Source: an uncultured Clostridium sp. (GTDB lineage Bacteria; Bacillota; Clostridia; UBA1212; UBA1255). Taken from it: a stretch of 64,000 nucleotides of DNA. Both the position numbers and the translations under genes were made by a program. Positions 31,620-39,882 of this stretch are shown one piece after another. Position 1 is the first letter of the stretch. Each line of letters starts with the position of its first letter. The stretch is from contig UQSG01000004.1 in assembly GCA_900543695.1 (NCBI GenBank), positions 1 to 64,000 of the forward strand, given 5' to 3'. Under the pieces are notes generated by a model. That model did no database searches and was not told the DNA's origin. It worked only from the letters and a program-made list of their open reading frames with translations.

Positions 31620-32159
31620 TCACGAATCGAACGGCATACCCATCATTTTGAGCAGCGCCTTGGCCTCTTCGTCCGTTTTTGCGGTTGTCACAAATATGAT
31701 GTCCATGCCTCGGACTTTATCGATCTTATCGTATTCGATCTCGGGGAAAATAATCTGCTCTTTGATGCCCAGCGCGTAATTTCCTCTTCCGTCGAATGAA
31801 TTTCCGGGGATTCCGTGGAAGTCCCTGATCCGCGGTAAAGTAATATTGATGAGCTTATCGGCAAAGGCATACATTTTTACGCCTCTTAAAGTAACCTTGC
31901 AGCCGATATTCATTCCTTCCCGCACCTTGAATGCGGCGACGGATTTTTTCGCCTTTGTTACGATCGGCTTCTGGCCGGTGATCATGGTCAGATCGCTGAC
32001 CGCGGATTCAATTGCCTTTGGATTTTCTTTTACCTCTCCCAAGCCCATATTGATCACAATTTTTTCAAGCTTCGGGATTTCCATAACGCTTTTATACTGA
32101 AACTGCTCCTTCAGGGCAGGCGCTATTTCGTTATCGTATTTTTCTTTCAGCCTTAACAT
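31620..32159 (-). CDS. rplE: 50S ribosomal protein L5
   Basis: 179 aa. It binds 5S rRNA and contacts the P-site tRNA. PKLEKIVINMGLGE, GQKPIVTKAKKSVAAFKVREG and the C-terminal GMDIIFVTTAKTDEEAKALL are canonical. 15 nt before rpsN. Confidence 0.97.
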   Translation of the reverse strand: MLRLKEKYDNEIAPALKEQFQYKSVMEIPKLEKIVINMGLGEVKENPKAIESAVSDLTMITGQKPIVTKAKKSVAAFKVREGMNIGCKVTLRGVKMYAFADKLINITLPRIRDFHGIPGNSFDGRGNYALGIKEQIIFPEIEYDKIDKVRGMDIIFVTTAKTDEEAKALLKMMGMPFDS

Positions 32160-32179
32160 TTATTGTCCTCCCTTCGGAA

Positions 32180-32554
32180 TCACTTCGTATAATCGGTGGT
32201 AGGAATGACGGCGCCGCAGTCTTTTTTCTTGCAGACACGGACTTTGATCTGCCTGCCGTTTTCTTCAATGGTCTTATGCCCCGTTCTTGTAGGCTGTCCG
32301 CACTTCGGGCAGATGACCATAACGTTGGAAACATGGACAGGGGCTTCTTTTTTGATAATACCGCCCTGCTCCGTACGGCCCTTGGGCTTCTTATGCTTGC
32401 TGACCATATTGTATCCCTCGACGATTACCTGCTCCTTTTCCGGAAGAACCGCGAGAACTTTTCCGGTAACCGTTTTGGGCTTCCCGTTTTTGTCCTTCTG
32501 ACGGCGCGTATTGAGAACTACCACTTTATCGCCTTTTTTTATATTCATACTCAT
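32180..32554 (-). CDS. rplX: 50S ribosomal protein L24 with cysteine-rich tail
   Basis: 124 aa, assembly initiator of the 50S subunit. The KOW motif region is KKGDKVVVLNTRRQKDKNGK...TGKVLAVLP. Beyond the usual ~102-105 residues it has a tail in which CPKC and a later CKKKDC could form a zinc knuckle. Many clostridial L24 proteins have a CPKC...CKKCG end; here the second pair is spaced wider and followed by GAVIPTTDYTK. Confidence 0.95.
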   Translation of the reverse strand: MSMNIKKGDKVVVLNTRRQKDKNGKPKTVTGKVLAVLPEKEQVIVEGYNMVSKHKKPKGRTEQGGIIKKEAPVHVSNVMVICPKCGQPTRTGHKTIEENGRQIKVRVCKKKDCGAVIPTTDYTK

Positions 32555-32571
32555 AACTTATATCCCTCCGA

Positions 32572-32940
32572 TTAAAGAACCTCCGGAGCCAGCGAAACGA
32601 TTTTCATGAAGTCGTTTTCTCTCAGCTCTCTGGCTACAGGTCCAAAGATACGTGTTCCTCTGGGGTTGAGATCGTCTTTGATCAGAACGGCCGCATTTTC
32701 ATCAAATCTGATATAGGTTCCGTCCTCACGGCGAACGCCTCTTTTTGTGCGAACGATGACGCATTTGACGACGTCGCCTTTTTTTACCATACCGCCGGGC
32801 GCAGCAGCCTTGACAGAACAAACGATAATGTCGCCGATATTGGCATAACGGCGCTTGCTTCCGCCAATTACTTTAATGCACATCAATTCCTTCGCGCCGG
32901 TATTGTCTGCTACTTTCAGGCGTGTTTGTACTTGTACCAT
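32572..32940 (-). CDS. rplN: 50S ribosomal protein L14
   Basis: 122 aa, at the subunit interface. It starts MVQVQTRLKVADNTGAKELMC and has the invariant VIVRTKRGVRREDGTYIRFDENAAVLI block. Docking site for ribosome silencing factor RsfS, which is encoded at 46.2 kb in this window. Confidence 0.97.
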   Translation of the reverse strand: MVQVQTRLKVADNTGAKELMCIKVIGGSKRRYANIGDIIVCSVKAAAPGGMVKKGDVVKCVIVRTKRGVRREDGTYIRFDENAAVLIKDDLNPRGTRIFGPVARELRENDFMKIVSLAPEVL

Positions 32941-32961
32941 AACCTTTACCTCCTATGCGCC

Positions 32962-33219
32962 TTAGCGGGCCTTTTCAATAATAGAAGCAAGCCTCCACCG
33001 TTTTTCTCTGCTCAGAGGTCTGGTTTCCATAACCTCTACAGTGTCTCCCACTTTTGCTTCGTTCGCTTCGTCGTGAGCTTTTAATTTATACGTGGTCTTA
33101 ACGACCTTTTTATATAATGGATGTTTCACACTGTCGACAACCGCCACCACGATGGTCTTATCCATTTTGTCGCTGATTACCTTGCCGACTCTTGTTTTTC
33201 TTAAATTTCTCTCTGCCAA
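32962..33219 (-). CDS. rpsQ: 30S ribosomal protein S17
   Basis: 85 aa primary 16S-binding protein. RKTRVGKVISDKMDKTIVV and PLSREKRWRLASIIEKAR are diagnostic. Normal length; 26 nt after rpmC. Confidence 0.96.
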   Translation of the reverse strand: MAERNLRKTRVGKVISDKMDKTIVVAVVDSVKHPLYKKVVKTTYKLKAHDEANEAKVGDTVEVMETRPLSREKRWRLASIIEKAR

Positions 33220-33245
33220 GTTAAACTACCTCCTTCCGAAGCGGA

Positions 33246-33461
33246 TCACTGCTGCTCCGCGGCAAGCTCTTTCGCTCTGATCGCCGTCTTAACCCTTGCG
33301 ATGTCGCGCTTTAAAAACTTCAGCTTCATCGGGTTTTCGATCGGGCTCGTCGCGTTTTTGAAGCGAAGCCGGAAAAGCTCTTCCTTCAGAGACGCTTCTT
33401 CTTTTTTTAATTCTTCAAGCGACAGTTTGCTTAAATGATCCTTGAATTCCTTAGCCTTCAT
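33246..33461 (-). CDS. rpmC: 50S ribosomal protein L29
   Basis: 71 aa two-helix protein at the tunnel exit. The true start is the ATG at 33461 (MKAKEFKDHLSKLSLEELKK), inside the last codons of rplP, giving an 11-nt overlap; GGAGGG upstream lies within rplP. The longer frame reads through rplP sequence and is not native. Confidence 0.95.
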   Translation of the reverse strand: MKAKEFKDHLSKLSLEELKKEEASLKEELFRLRFKNATSPIENPMKLKFLKRDIARVKTAIRAKELAAEQQ

Positions 33462-33891
33462 GAACGTCACCCTCCGTTTCCGCTTGCTCGCGCGCAATGA
33501 TTTTACACTTGACGGGAAGCTTATGCATTGCAAGGCGCAGCGCCTCTCTGCATAATTCTTCGCTGACTCCGGCAACCTCGAACAGGACTCTTCCGGGCTT
33601 TACGACGGCCACCCAGTATTCGGGCGAGCCTTTACCGGAACCCATTCGCGTCTCCGCAGGTTTTTTCGTAACCGGTTTGTCCGGGAATATTTTGATCCAT
33701 ACTTTTCCGCCTCTTTTGATGGCACGTGTCAGCGCGATACGGGCGGCTTCGATCTGGTTGCTCGTGATCCAGCCGCATTCCGCAGCCTGGAGACCGAATT
33801 CACCGTTTGATACGACGTTGCCTCTTGAGGCAGTACCCTTCATTCTGCCTCTCTGCACTTTTCTGTGCTTGACTCTCTTCGGCATCAACAT
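33451..33891 (-). CDS. rplP: 50S ribosomal protein L16
   Basis: 146 aa. It organises the A-site region of 23S rRNA. MLMPKRVKHRKVQRGRMKG at the start and RMGSGKGSPEYWVAVVKPGRVLFE in the middle are canonical. Starts 2 nt after rpsC and overlaps rpmC, so the three are coupled. Confidence 0.97.
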   Translation of the reverse strand: MLMPKRVKHRKVQRGRMKGTASRGNVVSNGEFGLQAAECGWITSNQIEAARIALTRAIKRGGKVWIKIFPDKPVTKKPAETRMGSGKGSPEYWVAVVKPGRVLFEVAGVSEELCREALRLAMHKLPVKCKIIAREQAETEGDVHEG

Positions 33892-33893
33892 AA

Positions 33894-34568
33894 TTATTCA
33901 CCGCTCCCTTCTGAATTCGCCTTGTTGCCGGCCTTAATAGCAGGAAGGACTTCTCCTTTATAAATCCATACCTTTACGCCGATCTTTCCGTACGTCGTGT
34001 TCGCCTCTGCGAACCCGTAGTCGATATCGGCCCTGAGCGTTTGAAGCGGGATTGTGCCCTCGTGATAATGCTCGCTCCGCGCAATTTCCGCGCCGCCAAG
34101 CCGGCCGCTGCACGCCGTTTTGATTCCGAGCGCACCGGAGCGCATCGTTCTGAGCATTACCTGCTTCATTGCCCGGCGGAATGTGATCCGCTTTTCAAGC
34201 TGGCTGGCGATGTTCTCGGCGCACAGCTGAGCGTCCATATCCGGATTTTTAATTTCAAGGACGTTGATGGCGACGATTTTCCCCGTCATTTTTTCAAGCT
34301 CTGCTTTGAGCTCGTCTTTAATAGCGCCGTTTTTTCCGATTACGAAACCGGGCTTTGCCGTTTCTATGTTGAGAAGCAGCTTGTTGGCGGTTCTTTCGAT
34401 CTTAATCTTGGAAATACCCGCGCTGTATAATTTCTTTTTTACATACGATCTTACTTTATTGTCTTCTACAAGAAAATCTGCAAAGTTCTTCTTGTTTGCG
34501 TACCATTTGGAATCCCAATCTTTGATGACCCCGACTCTCAGTCCGTGAGGATTAACCTTTTGTCCCAT
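33894..34568 (-). CDS. rpsC: 30S ribosomal protein S3
   Basis: 224 aa. It lines the mRNA entry channel. MGQKVNPHGLRVGVIKDWDS at the N-terminus, the KH-domain motif GKNGAIKDELKAEL, and GCSGRLGG-type SGRLGGAEIARSE later on. The ATG at 34568 has GGAGG six bases upstream; a TTG two codons earlier is rejected. Confidence 0.97.
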   Translation of the reverse strand: MGQKVNPHGLRVGVIKDWDSKWYANKKNFADFLVEDNKVRSYVKKKLYSAGISKIKIERTANKLLLNIETAKPGFVIGKNGAIKDELKAELEKMTGKIVAINVLEIKNPDMDAQLCAENIASQLEKRITFRRAMKQVMLRTMRSGALGIKTACSGRLGGAEIARSEHYHEGTIPLQTLRADIDYGFAEANTTYGKIGVKVWIYKGEVLPAIKAGNKANSEGSGE

Positions 34569-34583
34569 ATTCAACCTCCTCCA

Positions 34584-35045
34584 TTAGTCTCTTTCTTTCA
34601 ATACTACCGTGATATGGCTCGTTCTCTTATTGATGCGCATTCCGCGGCCTCTTGCGACGGCGCGCATTCTCTTGAGCGTCGGGCCCTGATTCGCGTAGCA
34701 ATCGGCGACATAAAGCTTCTCGCTGTCAAGCTCGAAATTGTTCACGGCGTTTGCTTCCGCAGAATGCAGGAGTTTATAAATCATCTCGGACGCTGCTTTC
34801 GGAGTAAATTTGACAATTGCGTACGCTTCCTCCAGGGATTTGCCCTTAATCAGATCCAGAACGATTTTGACCTTTCTGGAAGAGATTCTGGCGCCCCGCA
34901 GCGTAGCCTTTCCCTGGTCTCTGCCGATCCCCAGCACCTTGCGTTCACGCTTTGAAAGAATAAAGGGCTTGCTGCTTTGACGAGATTGAGAATTATATTT
35001 TTCGATGAGCTCTTCTCTTCTTGAAAGAAGCTCAGATTCACTCAT
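34584..35045 (-). CDS. rplV: 50S ribosomal protein L22 with long N-terminal extension
   Basis: 153 aa from the ATG at 35045 (GGAAAG upstream); a TTG at 35060 with GGAGG at good spacing would give 158 aa. The L22 core begins only around residue 50 (ARISSRKVKIVLDLIKGKS) and runs to the tunnel-lining loop and end (RGRGMRINKRTSHITVVL). The first ~45 residues (SESELLSRREELIEKYN and onward) are an extension, charged and largely basic, not present in the ~110-aa B. subtilis or E. coli proteins. Confidence 0.93.
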   Translation of the reverse strand: MSESELLSRREELIEKYNSQSRQSSKPFILSKRERKVLGIGRDQGKATLRGARISSRKVKIVLDLIKGKSLEEAYAIVKFTPKAASEMIYKLLHSAEANAVNNFELDSEKLYVADCYANQGPTLKRMRAVARGRGMRINKRTSHITVVLKERD

Positions 35046-35078
35046 AATTTTTCTTTCCAAAGAAATTCCTCCTTTTTA

Positions 35079-35366
35079 TCAGCGCTTGACAGAGCTGGAT
35101 TTTTCACTCTTGTTCACATGACCTCTGTAAGTTCTCGTAGGAGCAAATTCACCGAGCTTGTGTCCGACCATTTCTTCCGTAATATATACCGGCACGTGCT
35201 TTCTGCCGTCATGGACAGCGATCGTGTGGCCTACCATCTGCGGGAAAATCGTCGACGCTCTGGACCATGTCTTGATAACGACTTTTTCGTTTTTCTCGTT
35301 CATCGCTTCGATTCTCTTTAAAAGTCTTTCCTGCACGAAAGGACCTTTTTTGACTGATCTACTCAT
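35079..35366 (-). CDS. rpsS: 30S ribosomal protein S19
   Basis: 95 aa, head of the 30S subunit. MSRSVKKGPFVQERLLKRIEA and HKLGEFAPTRTYRGHVN are diagnostic. AGGAGG precedes the ATG, 19 nt after rplB. Confidence 0.97.
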   Translation of the reverse strand: MSRSVKKGPFVQERLLKRIEAMNEKNEKVVIKTWSRASTIFPQMVGHTIAVHDGRKHVPVYITEEMVGHKLGEFAPTRTYRGHVNKSEKSSSVKR

Positions 35367-35385
35367 GTTGCAACCTCCTTAACGA

Positions 35386-36219
35386 TTACTTACTGTTTCT
35401 TCTTCTGACGATATACTTGTCAGAAGGCTTGTTTTTCTTTCTCGTTTTATAGCCAAGCGTCGGCTTTCCCCAAGGAGTAACGGGGCTCGGCATACCGACC
35501 GGGGATTTGCCCTCGCCGCCGCCGTGCGGGTGGTCGCAGGGGTTCATCACGACGCCGCGAACAGTAGGACGGATTCCCATCCATCTCTTACGTCCTGCTT
35601 TTCCCAGTGAAATATTCTCATGGTCAAGATTTCCGACCTGGCCGATCGTCGCTTTGCAGAGAATCGGAATCATACGGACCTCGCCAGAACCGAGACGGAT
35701 CTGCGCGAAACCATTTTCCTTCGCCATAAGCTGTGCGGAAGCTCCCGCCGACCGAACCAGCTGAGCGCCTTTCCCCGGCTTCATTTCAATATTATGAATC
35801 ACCGTACCAACCGGAATGTCCGAAAGCGCAAGCGCGTTGCCGGGTAAAATGTCGGCTTCGGGCCCCGATAAGACGCTGTCGCCTACCTTGAGGCCCTCGG
35901 GATGCAAAATAAATCTCTTCTCCCCGTCCGCGTAAACCAGAAGCGCGATATTCGCGGATCTGTTCGGATCGTATTCAACGGATGCGACCTTTGCCGGAAT
36001 TCCGTCCTTATCTCTCTTAAAATCGATTATTCTATACTGTCTCTTCGCCCCGCCTCCGCGATGCCGTACAGTAATCCTTCCGTAAGAGTTTCTTCCGGAA
36101 TGCTTCTTCGCAGGAGCCATTAAGGTTTTAATTTCACTTTTGCCCGTAATTTCCTCGAAGGTGGATACTGTCATCGATCTTCTTGAAGGGGTTGTCGGAT
36201 TATACTTTTTGATAGCCAT
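35386..36219 (-). CDS. rplB: 50S ribosomal protein L2
   Basis: 277 aa, near the peptidyl transferase centre. Its essential GGGEGKSPVG region including the key histidine (CDHPHGGGEGKSP) is intact, as is RHRGGGAKRQYRIIDFKR. 17 nt behind rplW. Confidence 0.98.
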   Translation of the reverse strand: MAIKKYNPTTPSRRSMTVSTFEEITGKSEIKTLMAPAKKHSGRNSYGRITVRHRGGGAKRQYRIIDFKRDKDGIPAKVASVEYDPNRSANIALLVYADGEKRFILHPEGLKVGDSVLSGPEADILPGNALALSDIPVGTVIHNIEMKPGKGAQLVRSAGASAQLMAKENGFAQIRLGSGEVRMIPILCKATIGQVGNLDHENISLGKAGRKRWMGIRPTVRGVVMNPCDHPHGGGEGKSPVGMPSPVTPWGKPTLGYKTRKKNKPSDKYIVRRRNSK

Positions 36220-36236
36220 TTTCCTGTCCTCCTGCC

Positions 36237-36590
36237 TTACTGAACGAATCCGAAATCTTCGATTGCATTCTTATACTTTTTCGTTTTCTTTTCGCCGTTG
36301 ACCGTATACTCGACCGGCTTTGGATCCGTGTCGATCGTAACGATCGCCTTTTTCCATTTCGCCGTATATCCGACGGCCATGCCCGACGCCTGTCTGCGGC
36401 TTCTTTTCTTGCCGTCATAGCGCATCGTGTTGACGGCGAGCACCTTGACCTCGAAAATCTTCTCGATCGCCTTTTTGATGTCGATTTTTGTAGCGTTGAG
36501 ATCAACGACAAAAGTGTATTTCCCGTTTGCCGCGGCATCTGTGCTTTTCTCTGTTATATGAGGACGGATGATAATATCAAACTCGTTCAT
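36237..36590 (-). CDS. rplW: 50S ribosomal protein L23
   Basis: 117 aa, tunnel-exit protein that docks trigger factor and SRP. DIIIRPHITEKST at the N-terminus; KKAIEKIFEVKVLAVNTMRYDGKKRS in the middle. The C-terminus runs about 20 residues past the usual end (EYTVNGEKKTKKYKNAIEDFGFVQ in part). Start overlaps rplD by 4 nt. Confidence 0.95.
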   Translation of the reverse strand: MNEFDIIIRPHITEKSTDAAANGKYTFVVDLNATKIDIKKAIEKIFEVKVLAVNTMRYDGKKRSRRQASGMAVGYTAKWKKAIVTIDTDPKPVEYTVNGEKKTKKYKNAIEDFGFVQ

Positions 36591-37210
36591 GCGTACACCT
36601 CCGAAATTTTACTCAGCGCGTCTTTGGTTACGATGAACTTACCGTGACGCAGGATGTCATATACATTGATCGTGTTCACATAAGCCGTTTCGATCCCTTT
36701 GATATTGCTCGCGGATTTCACGACGTTTAAATCTTTTTCCGGAATTACGACAAGCGCCGTATTGTCCACGCCGAGATTCCGAAGCACGTTGACCATGTTT
36801 TTGGTTTTGATCTCGCCGAAGCTCAGAGAATCCAGCACGATGATATCTCCGTCGTTCGCCTTGCTCGTAAGGGACGATTTCAGAGCCAGCCGTTTCATCT
36901 TTTTGGGGATAGAGTAGCTGTAGTCTCTCGGTTTCGGCCCGAACACGATACCGCCGTGGATCCACTGCGCGGATCTTGTGCTGCCCTGTCTTGCGCGGCC
37001 CGTTCCCTTCTGCCGGTACGGCTTCTTGCCGCCGCCGCTGACTTCGCTTTTCAGCAGAGTAGAGTGCGTTCCCTGGCGCTTGTTTGCAAGATTGTTAACG
37101 ACCGCTGCGTGCATGCAGTGCGTATTGATTTCAACCCCGAATATATTGCTGTCGAGCTCGATCTCCCCGACGACATTTCCTTGCATATCATATACATTAA
37201 CTTTTGGCAT
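36587..37210 (-). CDS. rplD: 50S ribosomal protein L4
   Basis: 207 aa. The tunnel loop KKPYRQKGTGRARQGSTRSAQW is intact; mutations there are known to give macrolide resistance in other species, none can be called here. In proteobacteria L4 also represses the S10 operon. ATG at 37210 has GGAGGAGG upstream. Confidence 0.97.
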   Translation of the reverse strand: MPKVNVYDMQGNVVGEIELDSNIFGVEINTHCMHAAVVNNLANKRQGTHSTLLKSEVSGGGKKPYRQKGTGRARQGSTRSAQWIHGGIVFGPKPRDYSYSIPKKMKRLALKSSLTSKANDGDIIVLDSLSFGEIKTKNMVNVLRNLGVDNTALVVIPEKDLNVVKSASNIKGIETAYVNTINVYDILRHGKFIVTKDALSKISEVYA

Positions 37211-37230
37211 AATTACTTCCTCCTCCCGCG

Positions 37231-37863
37231 TCACGCCTTCACAGACTCTCTGATTTCAAGCAGTCCGCCCTTTGGTCCCGGAATCGCGCCTTTAATAAGA
37301 AGAAGATTCCTTTCTCCGTCGACCTTGACTACCGTGAGATTCTGCACCGTAACTCTTTCGGAACCCATGTGGCCCGGCATTTTCTTTCCCTTGAAAACCT
37401 TTCCGGGATCCGTGTTGGCGCCCATGGAGCCGACTCCTCTGTGATATTTTGAGCCGTGCGTCATCGGTCCGATCTTCTGCCCGTGCCGCTTGATGGCGCC
37501 CTGATAGCCTTTTCCCTTCGACGTGCCGCTGACATCGACGCTGTCGCCGTCCTTAAACATGTCCGAAACGGTAATTGTCTGACCGATTTCAAAAGAGTCG
37601 GTATTTTCCGGTTTGAATTCTCTGAGATATTTGAAGCCGCTCATTTCGAGTTTTTCAAAAAGTCCCCGATCCGGCTTGTTCAGCTTTTTCTTATCAACTT
37701 CCCGATAAGCAAGCTTTACGGCGCTGTAGCTGTCGCTTTCCGCGGTTTTCTTCTGAACGACGGTGCAGGGCCCGGCAAGAACGACCGTAACGGGAGTACA
37801 TTTCCCCTCTTCGTCAAAGATCTGTGTCATTCCGACTTTTGTTCCTAAAATAAAATTTTTCAT
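37231..37863 (-). CDS. rplC: 50S ribosomal protein L3
   Basis: 210 aa. It starts MKNFILGTKVGMTQIFDEEG and has the extended loop SKGKGYQGAIKRHGQKIGPM reaching toward the peptidyl transferase centre. ATG at 37863 has AGGAGG upstream; thirteen extra codons in the open frame are discarded. 98 nt after rpsJ. Confidence 0.97.
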   Translation of the reverse strand: MKNFILGTKVGMTQIFDEEGKCTPVTVVLAGPCTVVQKKTAESDSYSAVKLAYREVDKKKLNKPDRGLFEKLEMSGFKYLREFKPENTDSFEIGQTITVSDMFKDGDSVDVSGTSKGKGYQGAIKRHGQKIGPMTHGSKYHRGVGSMGANTDPGKVFKGKKMPGHMGSERVTVQNLTVVKVDGERNLLLIKGAIPGPKGGLLEIRESVKA

Positions 37864-37961
37864 TTCCAGCTTTACCTCCTGAATGGTTATTGGTTCCCGC
37901 AAGGGAACTTGACCGGTTCTTTAGTCACAAATTCTAAAGAACCCGGGTAATGCGGTCTGCA

Positions 37962-38279
37962 TCACTGCTTGACCTTGATTTCTATATCCACGCCTGCGGG
38001 AAGATCCAGGCGCATCAATGCGTCTACCGTTTTCGGAGAAGGCATAAGGATATCAATGAGCCTTTTATGCGTTCTCATTTCGAACTGTTCTCTGGCATCC
38101 TTATATTTATGGGGCGCGCGGAGAATGGTTACGATTTCCTTGTCGGTCGGAAGCGGAATCGGTCCGGATACGACGGCATCCGTACGCTTCGCCGTGTCGA
38201 CGATTTTCTGTGCGGCCTGATCCAGCAGCTGGAAATCATAGGCCTTCAGCTTGATTCTGATCTTTTGTTTGTTTGCCAT
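37962..38279 (-). CDS. rpsJ: 30S ribosomal protein S10 (first gene of the cluster)
   Basis: 105 aa, ribosomal head protein and transcription antitermination factor NusE. RIKLKAYDFQLLDQAAQKIVDTAK and MRTHKRLIDILMPSPKTVDAL are canonical. ATG at 38279 with AAAGAGG upstream; the open frame further upstream is leader. No fusA or tuf gene precedes it, so the str operon lies elsewhere or is separated. Confidence 0.97.
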   Translation of the reverse strand: MANKQKIRIKLKAYDFQLLDQAAQKIVDTAKRTDAVVSGPIPLPTDKEIVTILRAPHKYKDAREQFEMRTHKRLIDILMPSPKTVDALMRLDLPAGVDIEIKVKQ

Positions 38280-38369
38280 ACATAAACCTCTTTCTTTATT
38301 AGATGTTTTGTTACGTATAACAGCTTGCACTTTTCTGTCACCATGCCGTGTGTTTCCAGCGATTCTCAA

Positions 38370-38413
38370 TAAAAAAACCAAATTGAAATATCCTTCTTCA
38401 GAAGGATTTCAAC
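38370..38413 (-). terminator. Terminator-like hairpin in the rpsJ leader
   Basis: On the minus strand TTGAAATCCTTC and GAAGGATATTTCAA pair around TGAA with one bulge, followed by TTTGG and seven T. It lies downstream of the promoter and about 100 nt before rpsJ, so it could act as an attenuator for the ribosomal cluster. Confidence 0.65.
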
Positions 38414-38582
38414 CTGGGCATCAATCATCGTTAAAAATACGGTATCATACAGCTTTTGTGCATGACTTGTCGCCCGGTTTCACGAATCGGACATTCTCCA
38501 CATGAGTTCCCTGCCCATGCACGCGATCACTTCGTGCGGCAGCAATCTCCTGCTTCTCAGTCTGTCAAGTCGCAACAGGCGA

Positions 38583-38612
38583 ATTATACCTCTTTTGTCA
38601 TATGGTTGGCAA
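38583..38612 (-). promoter_or_regulatory. Promoter of the S10-spc-alpha cluster
   Basis: Minus-strand TTGCCA (38607-38612) and TATAAT (38583-38588) with 18-bp spacing, about 300 nt upstream of rpsJ. Confidence 0.65.
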
Positions 38613-38852
38613 GCCCTTTTCCCGGCTTTGGGCGAAGATAATTATAAATTTTTTGTAAACACGCAAAAAGATAAAAAAAGAAGGAAGCAATGTAACGTTC
38701 TTCTGTGAATTATTAGGGGAGAGATTCACAATCGGTTAAAATGAAGAGAACGGTTACTATTGCCCCCGACATCAGCCATATTACAGCAAGATTATGAATT
38801 AAAATGTATTAATAAAATAACTAATTGTTAACGAAACATCGAATCGCGACGA

Positions 38853-39722
38853 TCATCCGTGCAGCCCTTTCGTTTCACGAACCTCGTTTACTATAATAAA
38901 AGCATTGGGATCATGCCGATCTACGATCCTTCTGAGCTGCGGAACCTGCCGGTTATATACGACGCACCACAGAATGTCTACGGGCTTTCCCGTATACATG
39001 CCCTCGCCGTTCAGTTTTGTAACGCCGCGCTCGAGCTGCCGCAGGATTTCCGAGGCCAGAAGCTCCGGCTTCTCTGTAAAAATATAAATTTCCTTTGCGT
39101 AATTTACCCCTGCCTCTACGATGTCAATGACTTTGGAAGAAACAAACACCGCGATTCCCGTATACATCGCAGCAAGGATCGAACGGTAGGTCAATGCTAC
39201 GACAAGCAAAAAAACCACGTCCAATGAAAGTACCAGCTGCCCCAGCGTCAGCCAGCTCATCCTTTTCTGCAAAAGGCGCGCCCCGATGTCCGTTCCGCCC
39301 GTCGTAGCGCCGCCGCGGAAAATTAATCCGAAGCCCATTCCCATCAGAAGGCCTCCCCAGATTGCGTACAGCATGGTATGCCCAGCCTCTCCGTAATTTT
39401 CCGTTGAAAAGAAACGCTGCATCGGTTCAACCAGATATACGGTAACATCAAGCATAACGGAATACAGAATCGTTCCGACTGCGCTTTTTATAATAAATTC
39501 TTTCCCCAGCTCCTTATATCCTGCAATGAACAGAGGAATATTCAGTATCAGCGTCAGTACGCCGACCGGAATCCTGCCTCCTGCAATTTTATTGATCAAC
39601 ACCGCAACACCGGAAATACCGCCCGGCGCAATCCCGCTTGGTTCCAGAAACAAATTCAGGCCGAGACTCGTGACGAACGCTCCCGCCACGATCAGAGCGG
39701 CCTTTATGATCTTATTTTTCAA
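38853..39722 (-). CDS. YitT family membrane protein
   Basis: 289 aa. Five to six membrane helices fill residues 1-190 (e.g. LNLFLEPSGIAPGGISGVAVLIN, RGGATTGGTDIGARLL), followed by a soluble DUF2179 domain at about 205-289 (EIYIFTEKPELLASEILRQLERGVT). This is the standard YitT layout; transport function is suspected but not established. Translation starts at a TTG with AGAGGCGG upstream. It is transcribed toward the ribosomal cluster leader. Confidence 0.88.
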   Translation of the reverse strand: MKNKIIKAALIVAGAFVTSLGLNLFLEPSGIAPGGISGVAVLINKIAGGRIPVGVLTLILNIPLFIAGYKELGKEFIIKSAVGTILYSVMLDVTVYLVEPMQRFFSTENYGEAGHTMLYAIWGGLLMGMGFGLIFRGGATTGGTDIGARLLQKRMSWLTLGQLVLSLDVVFLLVVALTYRSILAAMYTGIAVFVSSKVIDIVEAGVNYAKEIYIFTEKPELLASEILRQLERGVTKLNGEGMYTGKPVDILWCVVYNRQVPQLRRIVDRHDPNAFIIVNEVRETKGLHG

Positions 39723-39821
39723 AAAAACACCGCCTCTCTTTTATTGTATCCAAGTGTTTACAATTATATTATAACGTTTTGCCGCGCGCGGTAAAAGCTT
39801 CTTTCTCTTTCGCTTCTTTCG

Positions 39822-39850
39822 TTGCATTTTATAGGAAACTATGCTATCAT
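39822..39850 (+). promoter_or_regulatory. Promoter for the metallophosphoesterase gene
   Basis: TTGCAT and TATCAT separated by 17 bp, about 33 nt before the ATG. It may serve the alpha-galactosidase gene as well. Confidence 0.55.
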
Positions 39851-39882
39851 CCCCTTGATCAATTCGGAAAGCGAGGGAAAAA

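Larger units (their letters stand above)
38280..38852. other. S10 cluster leader and upstream intergenic region
   Basis: About 570 bases without a gene, between rpsJ and the yitT-like gene. It holds the rpsJ promoter (38583-38612) and a terminator-like hairpin (38370-38413) inside the ~300-nt leader. The AT-rich stretch at 38640-38840 has nothing recognisable. Confidence 0.7.
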
